From positions 496,001 through 560,000 of the forward strand of contig VNKQ01000013.1 in assembly GCA_016508695.1 (NCBI GenBank): a stretch of 64,000 nt of DNA, given 5' to 3'. A program made the position numbers and the translations under genes. The notes under the pieces are model-generated. The model was not told where the DNA came from, ran no database searches, and saw only the letters and a program-made list of their open reading frames with translations. Below, piece after piece: positions 47,168 to 59,677 of this stretch; positions within the stretch are counted from its first letter, which is position 1; every line of letters begins with the position of its first letter. The DNA is from Hyphodiscus hymeniophilus (taxonomy: Eukaryota; Ascomycota; Leotiomycetes; Helotiales; Hyphodiscaceae).

Positions 47168-48939
47168 ATGCATTTTGATGATATGCTGTCGCAATACAGT
47201 CCACGCGATGTCTCCGCTCATGCCGATATACCTAGGGCAGGCCAAGTCATGTCAACAGTTCTGTCGATGCTTACGATGGCGGTCTTAGCAGTTTGCTTTA
47301 GTGAGTTCAAGCAAGAACAGGAAATCGAACTTTCGAGCTGACTGCTTTTCAGCTCGTCGATTACAGTCTACTAAGAATTGGTTCAAGATACCTGTGACGA
47401 GGTGGTGTAAGTCTCTCTGCCCAGCTCTGTATTGTCTTTGGTCACTGACTTTCCTAGTGATCCTCGCAATCTACTGTGATTCGATTATCTTCATCTTCGC
47501 GACAAGCATACTTGAGCATGGATTCGGGCTCAACGTGACTGCTGACATCTGCTCGGCCTCTATTTTACTATGCATCGCTTGTTATTTGTCTACCAAAGTA
47601 TGTTCCTGACTCCCCTCTCATATTCAATATGTTACTAATTGCGATGCACAGGTGGTTTGTACCAACAACAGCTCGGTTCCTGCAGGCCTTACAACTAATG
47701 CGTTTTAGCTGATATATTACTTCCTCATCGAGAAAGTCGTCAGTAGTCCCTGCATAGTATTTGCAAAAGAAAACGAGCTAATGTCGAACAGTATGTTATC
47801 CGACGTGTACAGACTTCACGTCTTAAATCGAAGCTATACTGTTTCAATTGCTTCGGAATACTTCGTCAGTCAGCGTCCTTCTTTCAAGAACTCGTACTTA
47901 CCTTCAACAGTTCCCTATTGCATTCTGGTTGTGCTGTGTTTTGTATAGTGAGTCTAGGATCGGCTGTTATGGAAAGAGTTGTACTAAAATTGCTTAGTCG
48001 GGTATCTTATCTCAATGTCAAAGGCGTTTGCATCATAGGAATGCAGACGAAATCAGTGATGCCTCTCATAATTTTCGATGCCATTGTCAACGTATGTTTC
48101 AAGGCCCTTCGTCCCGGAATTAAGCTCACTTAATCTTAGTTTTACTTGACCTTGCTCTTTGTCCTTCCATTGCGAAGTAAGAACCGGAAAGAGACTCCGA
48201 GTAGCACAAGTGACTAGACTGATAACAACAGGTCTATATTCTTATCAGCACAGTCCAAATTCGGCACTTAAGACAGTCGCTCTTAGATCTTTCTTTGGCA
48301 GTCTCGGAACTCTCACATCCAGCGTCGTGTGAGTCTCTTTTTACTCAGGACGCTAGAGTCGTGGCTAACAAAAGAAGCAACCTAACAGTGCTCATGGTCC
48401 TGCATGGCGAAGCAGCCTGGATCTGTTTAATGTGCTGCAACGCGGATAGTAAGTCACCATATCATCTCTCTTTCTCATTTATGACTGACCTTGAAGTTCT
48501 CTTCTCCGTTCTCGTGCTCCACTGGGTCACGTCGAAAGATAGCAGTGGAGGGTCTACAGCCGAAAAATCACACTCGCACCGCAGCGCAGTTAAGAGTTCC
48601 TCGAAGATCAACTCTGCGAAGGGCAGTGCTGTGGATAAACTGCGGTACCCACACGGCGGCATTGGATCCTCGGTCACGACACACATTTCCGCGATCCGAG
48701 AAGCCGAAGACTTTAGAGAGGACGAGGACGATCTCGCGAATGTGGAGCTAGGGATGGATAAGACAAAAAGCAGCGGCTTTCCGCTGGGGAGAATCACAGT
48801 GCAGGTGGAACGAGTGAGGGAGGTTGAGGGCGGTCATGCTCGTGCGAGTGTCGTCAGCACAACGCAGGGGCTATCGCGGGGTGGAAGCTACAACAAATCT
48901 ACAGAAGACTTGGTGGAGCGAACTGAGACAAAGCTGTAA
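47168..48939 (+). CDS. Fungal seven-transmembrane protein of unknown function
   Basis: Twelve exons, all phases closing, 404 residues: 47168-47300, 47353-47406, 47458-47597, 47652-47654, 47709-47738, 47792-47864, 47911-47947, 47998-48091, 48140-48176, 48232-48328, 48375-48448, 48497-48939. The fourth is a 3-nt exon (GTG). The spliced protein carries the conserved string of a large ascomycete membrane family: KNWFKIPVTRW, ILAIYCDSIIFIFATSILE, STKVLIYYFLIEKVYVIR, CIIGMQ, MPLIIFDAIVNFYLTLLFV, PNSALKTVALRSFFGSLGT, NLTVLMVLHGEAAWICLM and DILFSVLVLHWVTS. Seven hydrophobic helices precede a ~130-residue hydrophilic Ser/Glu-rich tail. A receptor-like topology is evident, but no ligand or signalling role is known. 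The initiator may instead be the in-frame Met at 47114. Confidence 0.85.
47652..47654 (+). other. Predicted 3-nt microexon (GTG, Val)
   Basis: Flanked by two complete 54-nt introns (47598-47651 and 47655-47708). Each has its own GT donor, branch-like CTAAT (TACTAAT and AACTAAT) and AG acceptor. The Val restores STKVLIYYF. The alternative is a single 111-nt intron that deletes one residue. Confidence 0.55.
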
Positions 48940-50469
48940 TAGTATAAAACCGAAAATATGTAAGGTCTTCGTACCAGTTAAATACATAATAGATTTGCAT
49001 TGCAATGACGTACCGCTGATGCATGATCAGCCTGGTTTTCCGTTTCTCCAAATTGTTTCAATCTCAACCAGGATTGAAGTGTAAAGGTTACAGATACTTA
49101 GATGTTGGAGTATTTGACCTATTTGCAAAGAGTCTTCGGAGCTGGATAGATTGCTGAGGGTACGGTTCTCGTCGATCACGACTTATGGCCACGAGGTCAA
49201 TACGACCATTCTTGGTCAATGAGCTGGCATGAAGCTGCCTGCGGAAAGCTGGATTTGATCGGCAAGTCTACAGATTCTTGCTCAGGGCGCACGCCTACAG
49301 ATGACAACTTTGAGAACTACGTCGTAGCATGCACACGGCGTAGTATCGAGTACGGTTGGTGCGAAAGATGCGGCTGACCTGCAGCGGTCGTTTCTGCCCC
49401 AAGACGGCAAGGAGACTTGCAGGTCACGCTAAGCTACGTTTCGGAAGACAGCAAGGAGAATTACTAGGAGGATTCCATTGAATTGACTTGAACAATCCTG
49501 GAATAGCTGCATGATCTCGACCCTCTATGATAGGGTAGCCTGTCAGAAACTTCCTGGTCAAATGCAATGTTCCGATACTACAACCACTCAAAATCATGAC
49601 AGGATTAATTTATGGAAGTGTCCGAATAATTGATGGTATGCTATGATTAACGACTAGAATGATTATTTGAGAGAATATAATGCTCTGCAACTTTCCGTGG
49701 GCAATCTTCCTCGAGGTGCAGGGGCTACAGTTCTAACCACCTGAAAACGACAGCTGCTGATGCATGGATGTGGAAAGGACACATGGCAAACACCATTCGA
49801 TCCCGTTCGCAGCGACACGCCGAAGTAAGTAAATATAGAACGGAGCACCAAAGCATTTAGTCTCTTAGACTGAATGTCATAACTACGAGCAACTACAGTT
49901 GTGGTGACCTCGCCAGTGAAGATGTCCCAACAGAAGACACGACAACTCATCTCGAAAGACTCTATGTTGCTGTAAGCCACGTCACCTTCAGCAGGACATA
50001 TATTTCGAGGCGTCGTCAGAACTGCCTATGTCGTAAGTCGGGGGAACTTTGGCTCGCTTGAAGGCCGTTATTCCTGTCGCAAATTTCACGACTCTACTTC
50101 AAATTCCGAGTGGACTTGAATGTTTCCCCGGACCACCTCGTGCATTGGACTCCGATCTTCAGCGCCCTACGCACTAGCGAGCTCGAACAGGATAAAGCCT
50201 GAGACTCACCCAGTGCAAGGGCCATGATTTCCCCAGATCTCCATCTTTTCTTTATTTTGTTTTCCGTATGGAGTTCTGGAAACGTTACCGAAACGCGCGT
50301 TGGGGGATAGATCTACAGCGCTACGAACGAGATGCCGAGGTGTCATGCTACAGCACATATGACTAGCCACCCCATTATCAAAAAGTCTTAAATCCAGCTT
50401 CATCATCTACTCCCCTTCATCTTCATAGTCTCTGTGGCTCTTGCTTTCTTGTTCCTCCGCATTGCCATC
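48940..50469. other. Intergenic region with a Cys-containing open frame
   Basis: About 1.5 kb without a firm gene. At 49150-49377 (+) a 75-codon frame without early ATG encodes a protein-like, Cys-containing sequence ending RSIEYGWCERCG; unassigned. The rest is presumably the P450 promoter. Confidence 0.4.
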
Positions 50470-52240
50470 ATGGCAAGCGTCCCAGGGGTTCTCCCACGTT
50501 TAGCAGTGCTCACTGGAGCTGAATGCATCCTCAATATCTCTTTATTCCCACGAATTTTGCCCGGGAAGCCCATCACGGAGCTCTTCATTCTTCTAGGGAC
50601 GATCAATATCTCGCTGTGGGCATTCTACAGAATATTTATCTACCCGTACTGGTTTAGCCCATGGCGCCATTATGCGCGACCCAAGGTAGACCCTTATACT
50701 TTGGTTACGCAGTTTCCCGTCTGACACGAACAGGGAGGGCTACCACTGCTTTATCATGGCACTGCGATTAGCAAGAAGCCATCGGGTGAAGCATTCCGGA
50801 AATTCATCAATGAAGTACCAAATGACGGCATTATTCGCTTCCCTAGCTTCTTCAACCTCGACTGGCTGCTCTTGACGAGCCCTGCGTCTCTGTCCGAAGT
50901 CCTTGTGCATAAAAGCTATGATTACCAAAAACCAGGTCCAGTAAGGCAGTTTCTCAGTCTCATCCTCGGCGAAGGTTTAGTCGTGGTGGAGGATGAGGAG
51001 CATAAGTTCCAGAGGAAGCATGTATCACCTGCTTTCCATTTCCGACACATCAAGAACTTGTACCCAATCTTCTGGTCAAAAGCCGTGGAGATGAGCCAAT
51101 GCATCGCCGCTGAAATACAACTTGATCCTAAACCCAAATCGGGTGAAGAATTGAAGAGTGCGCAAGGCGTGGTGGAGATCAACCACTGGTCAAATCGAGC
51201 GACTTTGGATATCATTGGTATCGCTGCACTGGGAAAAGACTTCTGTGCTCTCAAAAATCCCCACGGTGAGCTTATTCAGACCTACGAAGAGATTCTTGAG
51301 CCGACAACCGAAAAGGGTGTCTTCTTCGCTCTCCATATTCTTCTTGGACGGCGCTTCATCTCTTTTCTCCCTTGGAGCCTCAACGATCGACTCAAAGTTA
51401 GCACTGGGAAGCTAAGGAAGTACTGCCTTGATCTGATCAGAGAAAAGAAACAGGCCATCAAGATACAAGGAGAGGAAGATGTTGACATCCTGTCGCTTCT
51501 CATGAAGTCCAACAATTTTTCCGACGAGAACTTGGTCGATCAGCTCTTGACATTCCTAGCAGCTGGGTGAGTGCTTATCTATCGACCTTCTCGTAGGAGT
51601 AGGAATTGATGAATCTAGTCATGAAACAACGTCTTCGGCCTTCACTTGGGCAACCTATCTGATTGCCAAACATCCCGACATCCAGACTCGTCTGCGAGAC
51701 GAAATCCGCCAAAGTCTGCCGCCACCATCAGCTCCTCTAAACTCCGATATCGACATAGCCAGCATCCTTGAATCCCTCCCACTCCTCAACGGAGTCTGCA
51801 ATGAAGTACTCCGCCTTTACCCTACCGTTCCTGTGACACTTCGTACCGCCGTTCGTCCCACATTAGTCGGCACGGTACACATACCCAAAGGATCTCGAAT
51901 ATATATCTCGCCTTGGGCCATTAACCGCTCACCCAAGATATGGGGTCCTGAAGCCGAACTTTTCAGTCCTGGGCGTTGGATTGACGCCGAGACTGGAAAG
52001 CCGAATAATACTGGAGGTGTAACAAGTAACTACTGTAACATGACGTTCTTGCACGGCCCGAGGAGTTGCATAGGGGAGAGATTCGCAAAGAGTGAATTGC
52101 GTGCATTAATTGCGGTGTTTGTAGGCATGTTTGATTTGGAAATGGCAGATCCCAACGAGATTCCTGAACCTAATGGAGCGATAACGACGAAGCCGAAGAA
52201 TGGCATGAATTTGAGGCTGAAGGTCGTGGAAGGGTGGTGA
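50470..52240 (+). CDS. Cytochrome P450 monooxygenase
   Basis: Haem-thiolate monooxygenase, anchored in the ER by N-terminal hydrophobic segments (ELFILLGTINISLWAFYRIF, followed by a Pro-containing hinge). Exons 50470-50685, 50734-51566 and 51619-52240 give 556 residues. Motifs in order: the oxygen-binding I-helix AAGHETTSSAFTW, rebuilt by removal of intron 2; the K-helix ExxR in NEVLRLYPTVP; a PERF-like SPGRWID; and the haem loop FLHGPRSCIGERFAKSEL with the axial Cys at about residue 500. All catalytic landmarks are intact. No polyketide synthase, NRPS or terpene cyclase is nearby, so a detoxification or general oxidative role is as likely as secondary metabolism. Its 3' end faces the small unknown gene 143 bp away. 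Confidence 0.93.
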
Positions 52241-52383
52241 GGCTTTTTGTTTTTATTCTTGATTCTATGGAATGTATTGAAATCGGAGATCTTTGGGGAT
52301 TTCCGCTGACAAGGTGGATGATCCAATTAAGCAAATGACACTTGGCAGCCAATTTAAAAAACAACTTCTTTCTCAGTACTCCT

Positions 52384-53016
52384 TCACTTCACCGTCTTCT
52401 TCCTTCCTCCCCGCTGAATCTCCTCTGTTAACAGTTTTACCGCATGGCTTGTCAGCTGATAAGCATTAACCTCTTCCTTCTTCTTAAATCCGTACTGAGC
52501 CAGTCCTCCCAAACTCACGCTATAAGTCTCCTTACAGTTTATGTAAGAGTAGTCTCTTTTCATGCCTTTCCCATTGCGCAATTTCAACGTATCTTTTGTG
52601 TGCGGCTTGGAGGCTGTCACAACTCGGAGATAGCCTGCGCGGCGGGCAACCGTTGCTCCGTGTTTGGCCTTTATACCTTTAGCTGAGAGGTGCTTCTTGA
52701 TAGATGTTCCAGAGAAAGATGTCATCTAAATGTGTGTGTGAGTACGATGCGGACTTTTAGGAGAATGCTGGGCTGTGGGGCAATGTGAGAGTGGAGGACT
52801 TACAATCGCGATCTTGACCTTGGAGTCTACGGAAATGCTTTGGAAATTCGGACACGATACGATGACTATTGGGTGATTAAAAGCCCCGATATGCAGATTC
52901 GAATCTGTATGGGCATTCCCGGGGATTAGATCTTTTGGTGGAAGGAACATGATTGTGCCCTGTTTGACAAGTAAGCTTTCAGCAGGTGCAATGAACGTGA
53001 AGCCAAAGTTGGACAT
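52384..53016 (-). CDS. Conserved fungal protein of unknown function
   Basis: Two minus-strand exons, 53016-52804 and 52725-52384, give 184 residues; the 78-bp intron has a GTAAGT donor. Seen in the protein: GTIMFLPPKDLIPGN, then NHPIVIVSC and a strand-rich VKIAIMTSFSGTSIKKH across the splice, then LKLRNGKGMKRDYSYINCKETYSVS and a basic Lys/Arg C-terminus. The pattern (beta strands NHPVVVLS and TSF-GT, then K-x-SYV) matches a widespread but uncharacterised ascomycete family I know only as hypothetical proteins. There is no signal peptide or membrane segment. The initiator is the Met 19 codons before GTIMF; an upstream exon cannot be excluded. Confidence 0.65.
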
Positions 53017-53869
53017 GTTGACCAGCAACGAGTGTTTGTAAAGTAAAGAAAGAACCTTGGGTATACGGTGATCGAACAATGTCATACATACTTTTCCAAG
53101 AGGACTGAACAGTGCTATTAAGTATTGCGCTTTCTTTGTCCATGATGACAAAGGTAGTACTCCTGCGGACGATAACAGAGGACAATCCTCCAACCACGCT
53201 CTGTGACTCCTTGTGCTGGCTGCAGGCAGCGCTAGGATTTTCCATTATGAACAATGCCCTTTCATAACTCAAATCCCCAGAAATAGAGGTGAGGGCCTGG
53301 TGACGGATGGGATGGGCCGTTGTGGCACCGAGCACCATTATTCGGTGACAACCAGCGTCTTTTCTCGACCGCCTCCTAGAAAGCAATGATGCCTCTCTCA
53401 CTGCTAACTCCGAAGATCAATTGCACCTACCCTAGGGAATCAAGGTACTCAAAGGAAATATTTTGCATTCCAGCCAATTTTGGGACATGGTGCAACACAT
53501 TACAAGTCTTAATCAATACATTCATGGCCCAGCTTCAATTGAATAGTATTGTTAAGTGCTTTGTGTTCTTTGTCTTTCTCAACAAAGAATGAGCTTGTGT
53601 CTTGAAAATAACGAAGTACTTTTCTGAACAAAGTCCTGTGGGTTCTTTCAGCCGTTTGACCAAAAAGGGGAATAATCCACGGTTGTGTTGAACAATGTGT
53701 CTCTGTATCGTATATTCCGCCCTTCGGATGCCAGAAATACCACCTCAGCTAATAACTATCGCTTAACGCCGCCTTTTGCACATTAAGCCCAGAAGCCTAC
53801 CTGACTTGTCTACATCCACCAAGCATTAACCCTCATAAATTACACTTACCCGAACTAACGGTACCAAAC
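53017..53869. promoter_or_regulatory. Divergent promoter region
   Basis: About 850 bp between the small unknown gene (-) and the RING gene (+). Open frames here lack recognisable domains. Confidence 0.45.
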
Positions 53870-54796
53870 ATGGCTCAGCGTCAAGTCAGTCATTACCCGC
53901 ACCTTCTCGACGATTCCATCCCCGGCAATGGGTGGATGCAGGGCGCTACGAGGATGCGCCACTACCTGAACCATTTCACCTGGTGTGGACATACAGAGAG
54001 TGAAACAAGGCGGTCCCACGGTGCTGATATTGGCGTCGCCATTAGAACTGTCGACATGCACACAGATGCGTTCTGCTCGGCTTGTTGGTGTAGTGTTCCC
54101 AACCCGGTGCTCTCGTATTCCGCCATCGTCGGGCGTATCCCTCCATTGATGGATTTTGCTACTCGATTCGTCGACCGACTTCTGTATAGGGTAGAGTGCA
54201 ACGCTCATTATTTTCCTTTAGACGATTTCCCGGAGTTCCAAGGTGCAACAGAAGAGGATGGTGTCTGGCTTTCATATGTTCTCTCAAATATGCGAGATGT
54301 TTTCATTGCGCGTTTCTGGCAGCCAACAACCCAAAACCCAACTCCTAGGGAGAGAAAGGTTATTGCTACTCTGCAGCTTGCGGTTACCAGGCTTCGAATT
54401 GCCGCGAAAGAGCGAGTGTTCGATGTGTCAATGCGCGATGATATTAGAAACAATGTGCTTGACTTGGCCAACTTCTTTAGAATCGGTGCATCCTTGACAC
54501 CGGTAGCTCGGTCTCAACTCAATGAGAGCAATCGAGATTGTCCCATTTGCATGCACCCCCTTGGAACGCCACAGCCTGACGGGGTTCCAGCAGAAAGTCC
54601 CGTCAAACTTCGCTGCGGCCATATTTTTGGGGAAGCTTGTATCTCTAGATGGATCCATGAGGGTCATGCAAGCTGTCCGACATGTAGGCACAATGTCCAG
54701 TCCCTGGAAGAGTTGCTTGAAGCCGCGCAGCAGCAAGCCATGGGTCGGGCACCAGAAGAGCTGCCCTTTTGGATCAGGGTAATGAGAGGTGAGTAG
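53870..54796 (+). CDS. RING-type zinc finger protein (putative E3 ubiquitin ligase)
   Basis: A single exon gives 308 residues. The C-terminal RING reads CPICMHPLG (Cys224, Cys227), LRCGHIFGEACISRW (Cys249, His251, Cys257) and CPTCRHNV (Cys269, Cys272). The residue expected to be the fifth zinc ligand, three after the His, is Gly254 instead of Cys or His, a variant I have seen in fungal RING proteins. The finger should therefore be read as RING-like. The preceding ~220 residues include a short Cys/His cluster (WCGHTESE, CSACWCSV) that could bind another metal. Partner and substrate unknown. The start is the first ATG after a long upstream gap. Confidence 0.85.
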   Translation: MAQRQVSHYPHLLDDSIPGNGWMQGATRMRHYLNHFTWCGHTESETRRSHGADIGVAIRTVDMHTDAFCSACWCSVPNPVLSYSAIVGRIPPLMDFATRFVDRLLYRVECNAHYFPLDDFPEFQGATEEDGVWLSYVLSNMRDVFIARFWQPTTQNPTPRERKVIATLQLAVTRLRIAAKERVFDVSMRDDIRNNVLDLANFFRIGASLTPVARSQLNESNRDCPICMHPLGTPQPDGVPAESPVKLRCGHIFGEACISRWIHEGHASCPTCRHNVQSLEELLEAAQQQAMGRAPEELPFWIRVMRGE

Positions 54797-56417
54797 ATGT
54801 TTTTCATTTGAACCAACTCCTCATTAATGATTAGAAGTTCAAGTACATGGACTGTTGAGTAAGCTAACATAGCCTCTCCTTGGTCATCCCTTGACCACTG
54901 GCGGCGCTTTGCATTTTCTTACGGCGGTCATCTCGAGCACGTAGATTGAAAGAATATTTTCACAATTCAATAAATTTGTCTTTTAAAGATACAGCTTTCG
55001 CTAAGAGTGACTTTCTTCTTGTTCCCCTTATGACCATAATTTTTGTCTTAAAATAAGACCTTTCTAACAAAAGCAACAAGAACATGCATGGTGCACATGT
55101 GAATGCTAACAGATCCGCAAGCAAAAGCCAAAATGAACTTTCGACAAAGCAGGCAGAAAGCTCATTTTGACCCAAGCTTGCAGGTCATGACAGAACATGA
55201 TTAAATCCCGGGCCAAAGATTGGGAAACAAGGACGAGAAAGAACACTTGCCGAGACAAGGGAGCTCAAACTTGTATACAATATGACCTCTGCCAAAGAAT
55301 AAGTTCAATCATTTTGAACACTTCTATGACAGATCTGCCGGCCCAGCCTCTCTATATCGCATGCTCAAGGGAAAGTGATGACAACATTCACATAATGTCA
55401 GCTTTGGCAAACTTGGAGCTCCTTCATGGCCCAGCGAGAGTTGCCGTCACTCTTCTGAGCATATTTTGCTTGATCGTTCCATGTTCTGAAAGCAAACTGT
55501 GAAAAGCATAATGTATGGTGGTACCTGACACGCTGCAGTCCGGGTAAGGGAGCTGGCAACTTGCCCTTTGATCTGGTAGTCTCTACAGCGATCGCATGTC
55601 AATGATTTCAGAGAGTTAAATCGGCTTCAACAATTTCCAAACTTCCAGGAAAAGGCTTGACAGCGTCGAAAAGCACACGAAAATTTGATGGAAAATGATG
55701 ATACTGTATGCCCTTCGCCCTCACAGCGGAGCCGACCCAAGCGCCTAAGCGTTATCTCAGCCACGCTAAATTGACCGCTAGCCTGCCAGCCCCTTTAAAT
55801 AGATTCCACTACATCCTCAGAAATATCCCATTATCTTTCGATATCGAATACTGTCGTCGTGGGAAATTATGAGAACGACGTCTACCACCTTTTACAAGAG
55901 TCTTGAATGACCTTGGAAAGGGAAGAAAAGCTTGCACATCCTAAGTTCGCGGTTCGTCCACCAAGTCTGACCAGCCCAACACAGGAGACAGCTGCAGGGG
56001 ACCGTTGATCTGCATTCAACACCCCAGCCCTCTTTTCCACCTTCCATATTCGCGTATTGACTTTGATAGAGAGTGTGGCCACGTTTCTGATGTATTGGTT
56101 CGCAGAAACAGAGGATTCTACTTCGTTCGTACTTCGGTCATTCCTAGGAGAATAATCAAACCTCTACATGCATATGCAACCGAAGGCACTCTTGGATTTG
56201 TGCTGTGCCTCACAAGAGGATGAGATCATTTGTTCTGCGCAAGCTTCAGGAACCATGTGCTAAGCTTCGCATAACAATTGGAGTAGCTCTGGATCATGCA
56301 GCTATGGTGGGGTAGCTTCCCCCAAGTATATGTAGGCTTATGGGACCTCCGCTCCGGAATTGGGACAAACTCAATCCCACCTTGCCATTATTCTTCTGGT
56401 TTCTTGTTACCATCACA
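54797..56417. other. Intergenic region, no gene supported
   Basis: About 1.6 kb between the RING and histidine phosphatase genes. Only domainless short frames; no structured element seen. Confidence 0.45.
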
Positions 56418-57694
56418 ATGAGGTCCAATTCTCTCGCACTGTTTGTCGCAGCGTCCGTTTACCACCTGTCTGGAGTGGGCGCAGCTCAGTTGAAGCAAAA
56501 GCCTTTGGCAGAATACATCTCGTACTCGAGTGTGCCAGGTTACTTTGTCCAGGACAATAACTCTACGAATGCGTCTACATTTGACTTCGTCCGTCCCCAT
56601 TCTGTCAAGACCTTCCTCCATTACCAATCTCGGGTGCAGAAATTTTGGGAGTGAGCAAGAAAGGCTAATGTGTATGACTGCCCATAGGTAGCCACCAATT
56701 TCGGATTGATCAATCAGACATATCCAACCGATGGGCAATTTGACCCAAAGGGAGAAAAGTCCCAATGGGAAAGATTTGCGAACCAAGTTTTCCGTTTGAA
56801 TCTCGAGAGTCCTAGCAATATCATATACAAGTTGCTATTCATTGGGAGGCATGGGGAAGGGTTCCATAATGCTGCGGAATCATACTTCGGAACTCCAGCT
56901 TGGAACGTAAGTCCTCGGCCGAGTCCAATCAAATACCAAAAAGGAACTAGTAGCTGCTAATTTGGATTTGCTTAAAGTGCTACTGGGCTCAGCTAGATGG
57001 AAATTCGACAGCTTATTGGGCCGATGCTCACCTCACAGCAAATGGCATAGATCAAGCTCAAACTGTGAACGACCTGTGGCGAACCTTGATTGATTCACAG
57101 AACATCACAACTCCGCAGTCGTATTACGTGTCTCCACTCACTCGCTGTCTCCAGACCGCGAACGTCTCATTTAACGGCCTTCCACTCCCAGCAGAGCATC
57201 CTTTCGTGCCCGAAGTCAAAGAACTCCTCCGTGAGGGCATCGACATCCATACCTGCGACTCTCGCTCGAACCTCACCTACATCAAAGCCAACTTCCCAGG
57301 CTACACAATTGAGCCGGGCTTTACCGAATATGATCTCCTTTTCCGACAATCAACGTCCGAGACGACGACGGCTCAGAATCTACGCTCCAAGACACTTCTA
57401 GATGACATATTCAGCACAGATGGCGAGACATATTTGAGTTTCACCACGCATTCTGGTGAGGCTGGAAGCCTGTTGAGCGTGTTGGGTCATCGGTCGTTCA
57501 GTCTGTCGACTGGAGCTGTGATCCCGGTTTTGGTGAAGGCAGAAACGTTGAGTGGGTCGCCACCGACCACAACAGTGTTGCCCTATACAAGTCAAGTTGT
57601 TTGCAATCAACCTCCTGTTACGAGCCTTGCGACCGGAGGGTGTGTTTGTTCATCTGGCAGCACCATTCCAACGGGCGAGGCAAAGAGGCGGTAA
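56418..57694 (+). CDS. Secreted histidine phosphatase (phosphoglycerate mutase-like)
   Basis: Exons 56418-56588, 56688-56906 and 56978-57694 give 368 residues. A signal peptide (MRSNSLALFVAASVYHLSGV) marks the product as secreted. Intron 1 removal creates FDFVATNFGLINQTYPTD, typical of the fungal branch. The catalytic phosphohistidine motif is LLFIGRHGEGFHNAAE (His near residue 112). Further active-site pieces are YYVSPLTRCLQT with the second Arg and SFTTHSGEAGS with the second His. A Cys-containing, Thr/Ser-rich tail follows (VCNQPPVTS, CVCSSGST). The substrate is unknown; the branch is usually annotated as phosphoglycerate mutase-like but is unlikely to be glycolytic given secretion. Confidence 0.9.
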
Positions 57695-59677
57695 TTGACC
57701 GCATTACGTAGAAGCATTCCGGTCATCATGATAACCGGAGAATATGAATGAATGGTCGTAGCATTACGATTACTGGAAAAGATTTTGGATTTTTCCGAGC
57801 AGGTCTCCTGTTATTGAGATCTTCGATAAGCTGCGCTTTCTGGTAGCCCTGTTCATGCCAAGTCTCTTTCTGTTGTATCTTCATGGGCAGAACTTACGAA
57901 AGAAGTCCGTTTGTGCGCCCATTTACATGGGGAGAAGCGGTAATCAAGATGATGAGGAGTCTTTGAAATCTGATTGAGATGGGATTTTTAATGCTCGTGG
58001 AAAGTCCAAATAGTGTTGAACGGAAAACAGAGCCACAAGCGGCGTGTCAATGATACCCGATGAATAAAGAGATACAGGATCTGCATTGATCCCGCCGGAG
58101 AGAGACAAGCCCTGCTTCTCAACCAAAGTTGGAAAATGCGGTATGAGTTTTCCAGTTTTTTGTGGTTTGGAATTGAAGGTATTAATTTGCCATCCAGCGA
58201 CGATGTTTCTATTCCTGTTGTTAGTCACCTCGTGTGATTAGTGAGATTCAATGATATCTCACCCCTCTCTACATGCACTAGAATAACTATTTCTTGGGAT
58301 CCAAGTGGAATCATGACTCATTTCAAAGGATGAAAGTCGCATCCGGATTTCGGATTTGCCCGCAAGTCGTCTCGGGAATACAAAAGAATCGCCAGACTGT
58401 ACTCAACCGAATGTATGGACACCGGCGTTACGGAAGCATCAACCTCAATCAAAATAGCTTGTTCTTGCGTGTAGCGAATACGACAATTCTTATGTCCCAT
58501 TTCAGCAAGTGCTGCTTGAGGATGAGAATTATGCTTGGCACTTGCGGGGCTTCGCGGTTTTAGAAGAAATCATGCTCGAATTACATCGCTTACTCTGCGC
58601 ATTTCGTGTAAGAGGGGGGGTTCAGGATCGAGTGGTGCGGGAGAGCCCGTTCCAGTACAGTCGCTCTATTGTGATGCGTCGAGCATTTAGAATCTGGATA
58701 GAGTAAGTCGGCCCCAATTTTTCTCTGTAGTCCCGGCTTTCAGGACTGATGTGTAAGGCTTGATTGTCCCGTTAGAGCTGTACTACCTTCCGTAAGCCCA
58801 GTCAGACGGATGAGCGGATTGTAATTGAGGGCATGTCCGCTTATATGAGCCAATTGAAATATCGCAAATACACACCCTTGGGGGCGGCGGCTAACATTCA
58901 GGGCAGCAACTTCCATCCTTGGACCGGCACGCCCGAGGAGGCGAAACCTCTCGCGACCTTCTCGTAGCCTTCCATATCTAATCTGACGAGAGGACTGATT
59001 TGCTGTGTAACAATCTGAACGCTGAATCGATGCTAGATTACCCATTCCCCTTTCAAATGGCAACTGGCTTGGAGACAGGGCGCTACAGGGGATATATGCA
59101 AGCTCTCTTCAATCGTTCAGCCTCACAAGGCTAAAAAGATTTGGTTACATAGCGAAATTCTGTATTGCTTGCTACACAAAGCTCGCAAACTATCGCCTCG
59201 TTTGTTCCTTCTCCTTGGTGCATTCGCTTAGCTATAGTTAACTTCATGCCTGCTAAGGGGTGAGATCGGATCACTAAATTTCTCCTACCGACTCTTCTGG
59301 CCTTGCAGGCCATCAAATCGATCGACTATTGACTTTTATATGCAATAAGCATGTCTCAGTTAGTGGCTTGGTCTGCATTTTGAGAGTCTCAAAAGACGTG
59401 CAAAATAGAGGCTTGGTCCTTGGGGAACTTGGAGGCTGAGCTTCCTAACAGCCTTGCGGTACCAGGGATTCAAAACTTAGGATCGATGCCTCATTGGCTT
59501 CCCGTTTTGGATGATCGTATCGACATATTCCATATAAGGCATGAGCGGGAAATGGTAATTGGACTCGGTGCTGTCCTCACGACCATTATCGTTCGCGCTC
59601 AAAGGTCGAAATCCAATTCGTTGCTGTTTTCTTCTCATCTGACTCCTTTTACTATTGTTTTCACTTCAATCGTCAAA
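57695..59677. other. Intergenic region, no gene supported
   Basis: About 2 kb. A minus-strand frame at 57944-58228 has protein-like composition but opens at GTG and has no recognisable domain. No other features seen. Confidence 0.4.

Noticed and set aside
50470..54796. Secondary-metabolite cluster around the P450
   Set aside because: No backbone synthase, methyltransferase or transporter accompanies it; neighbours are an unknown small protein and a RING protein.
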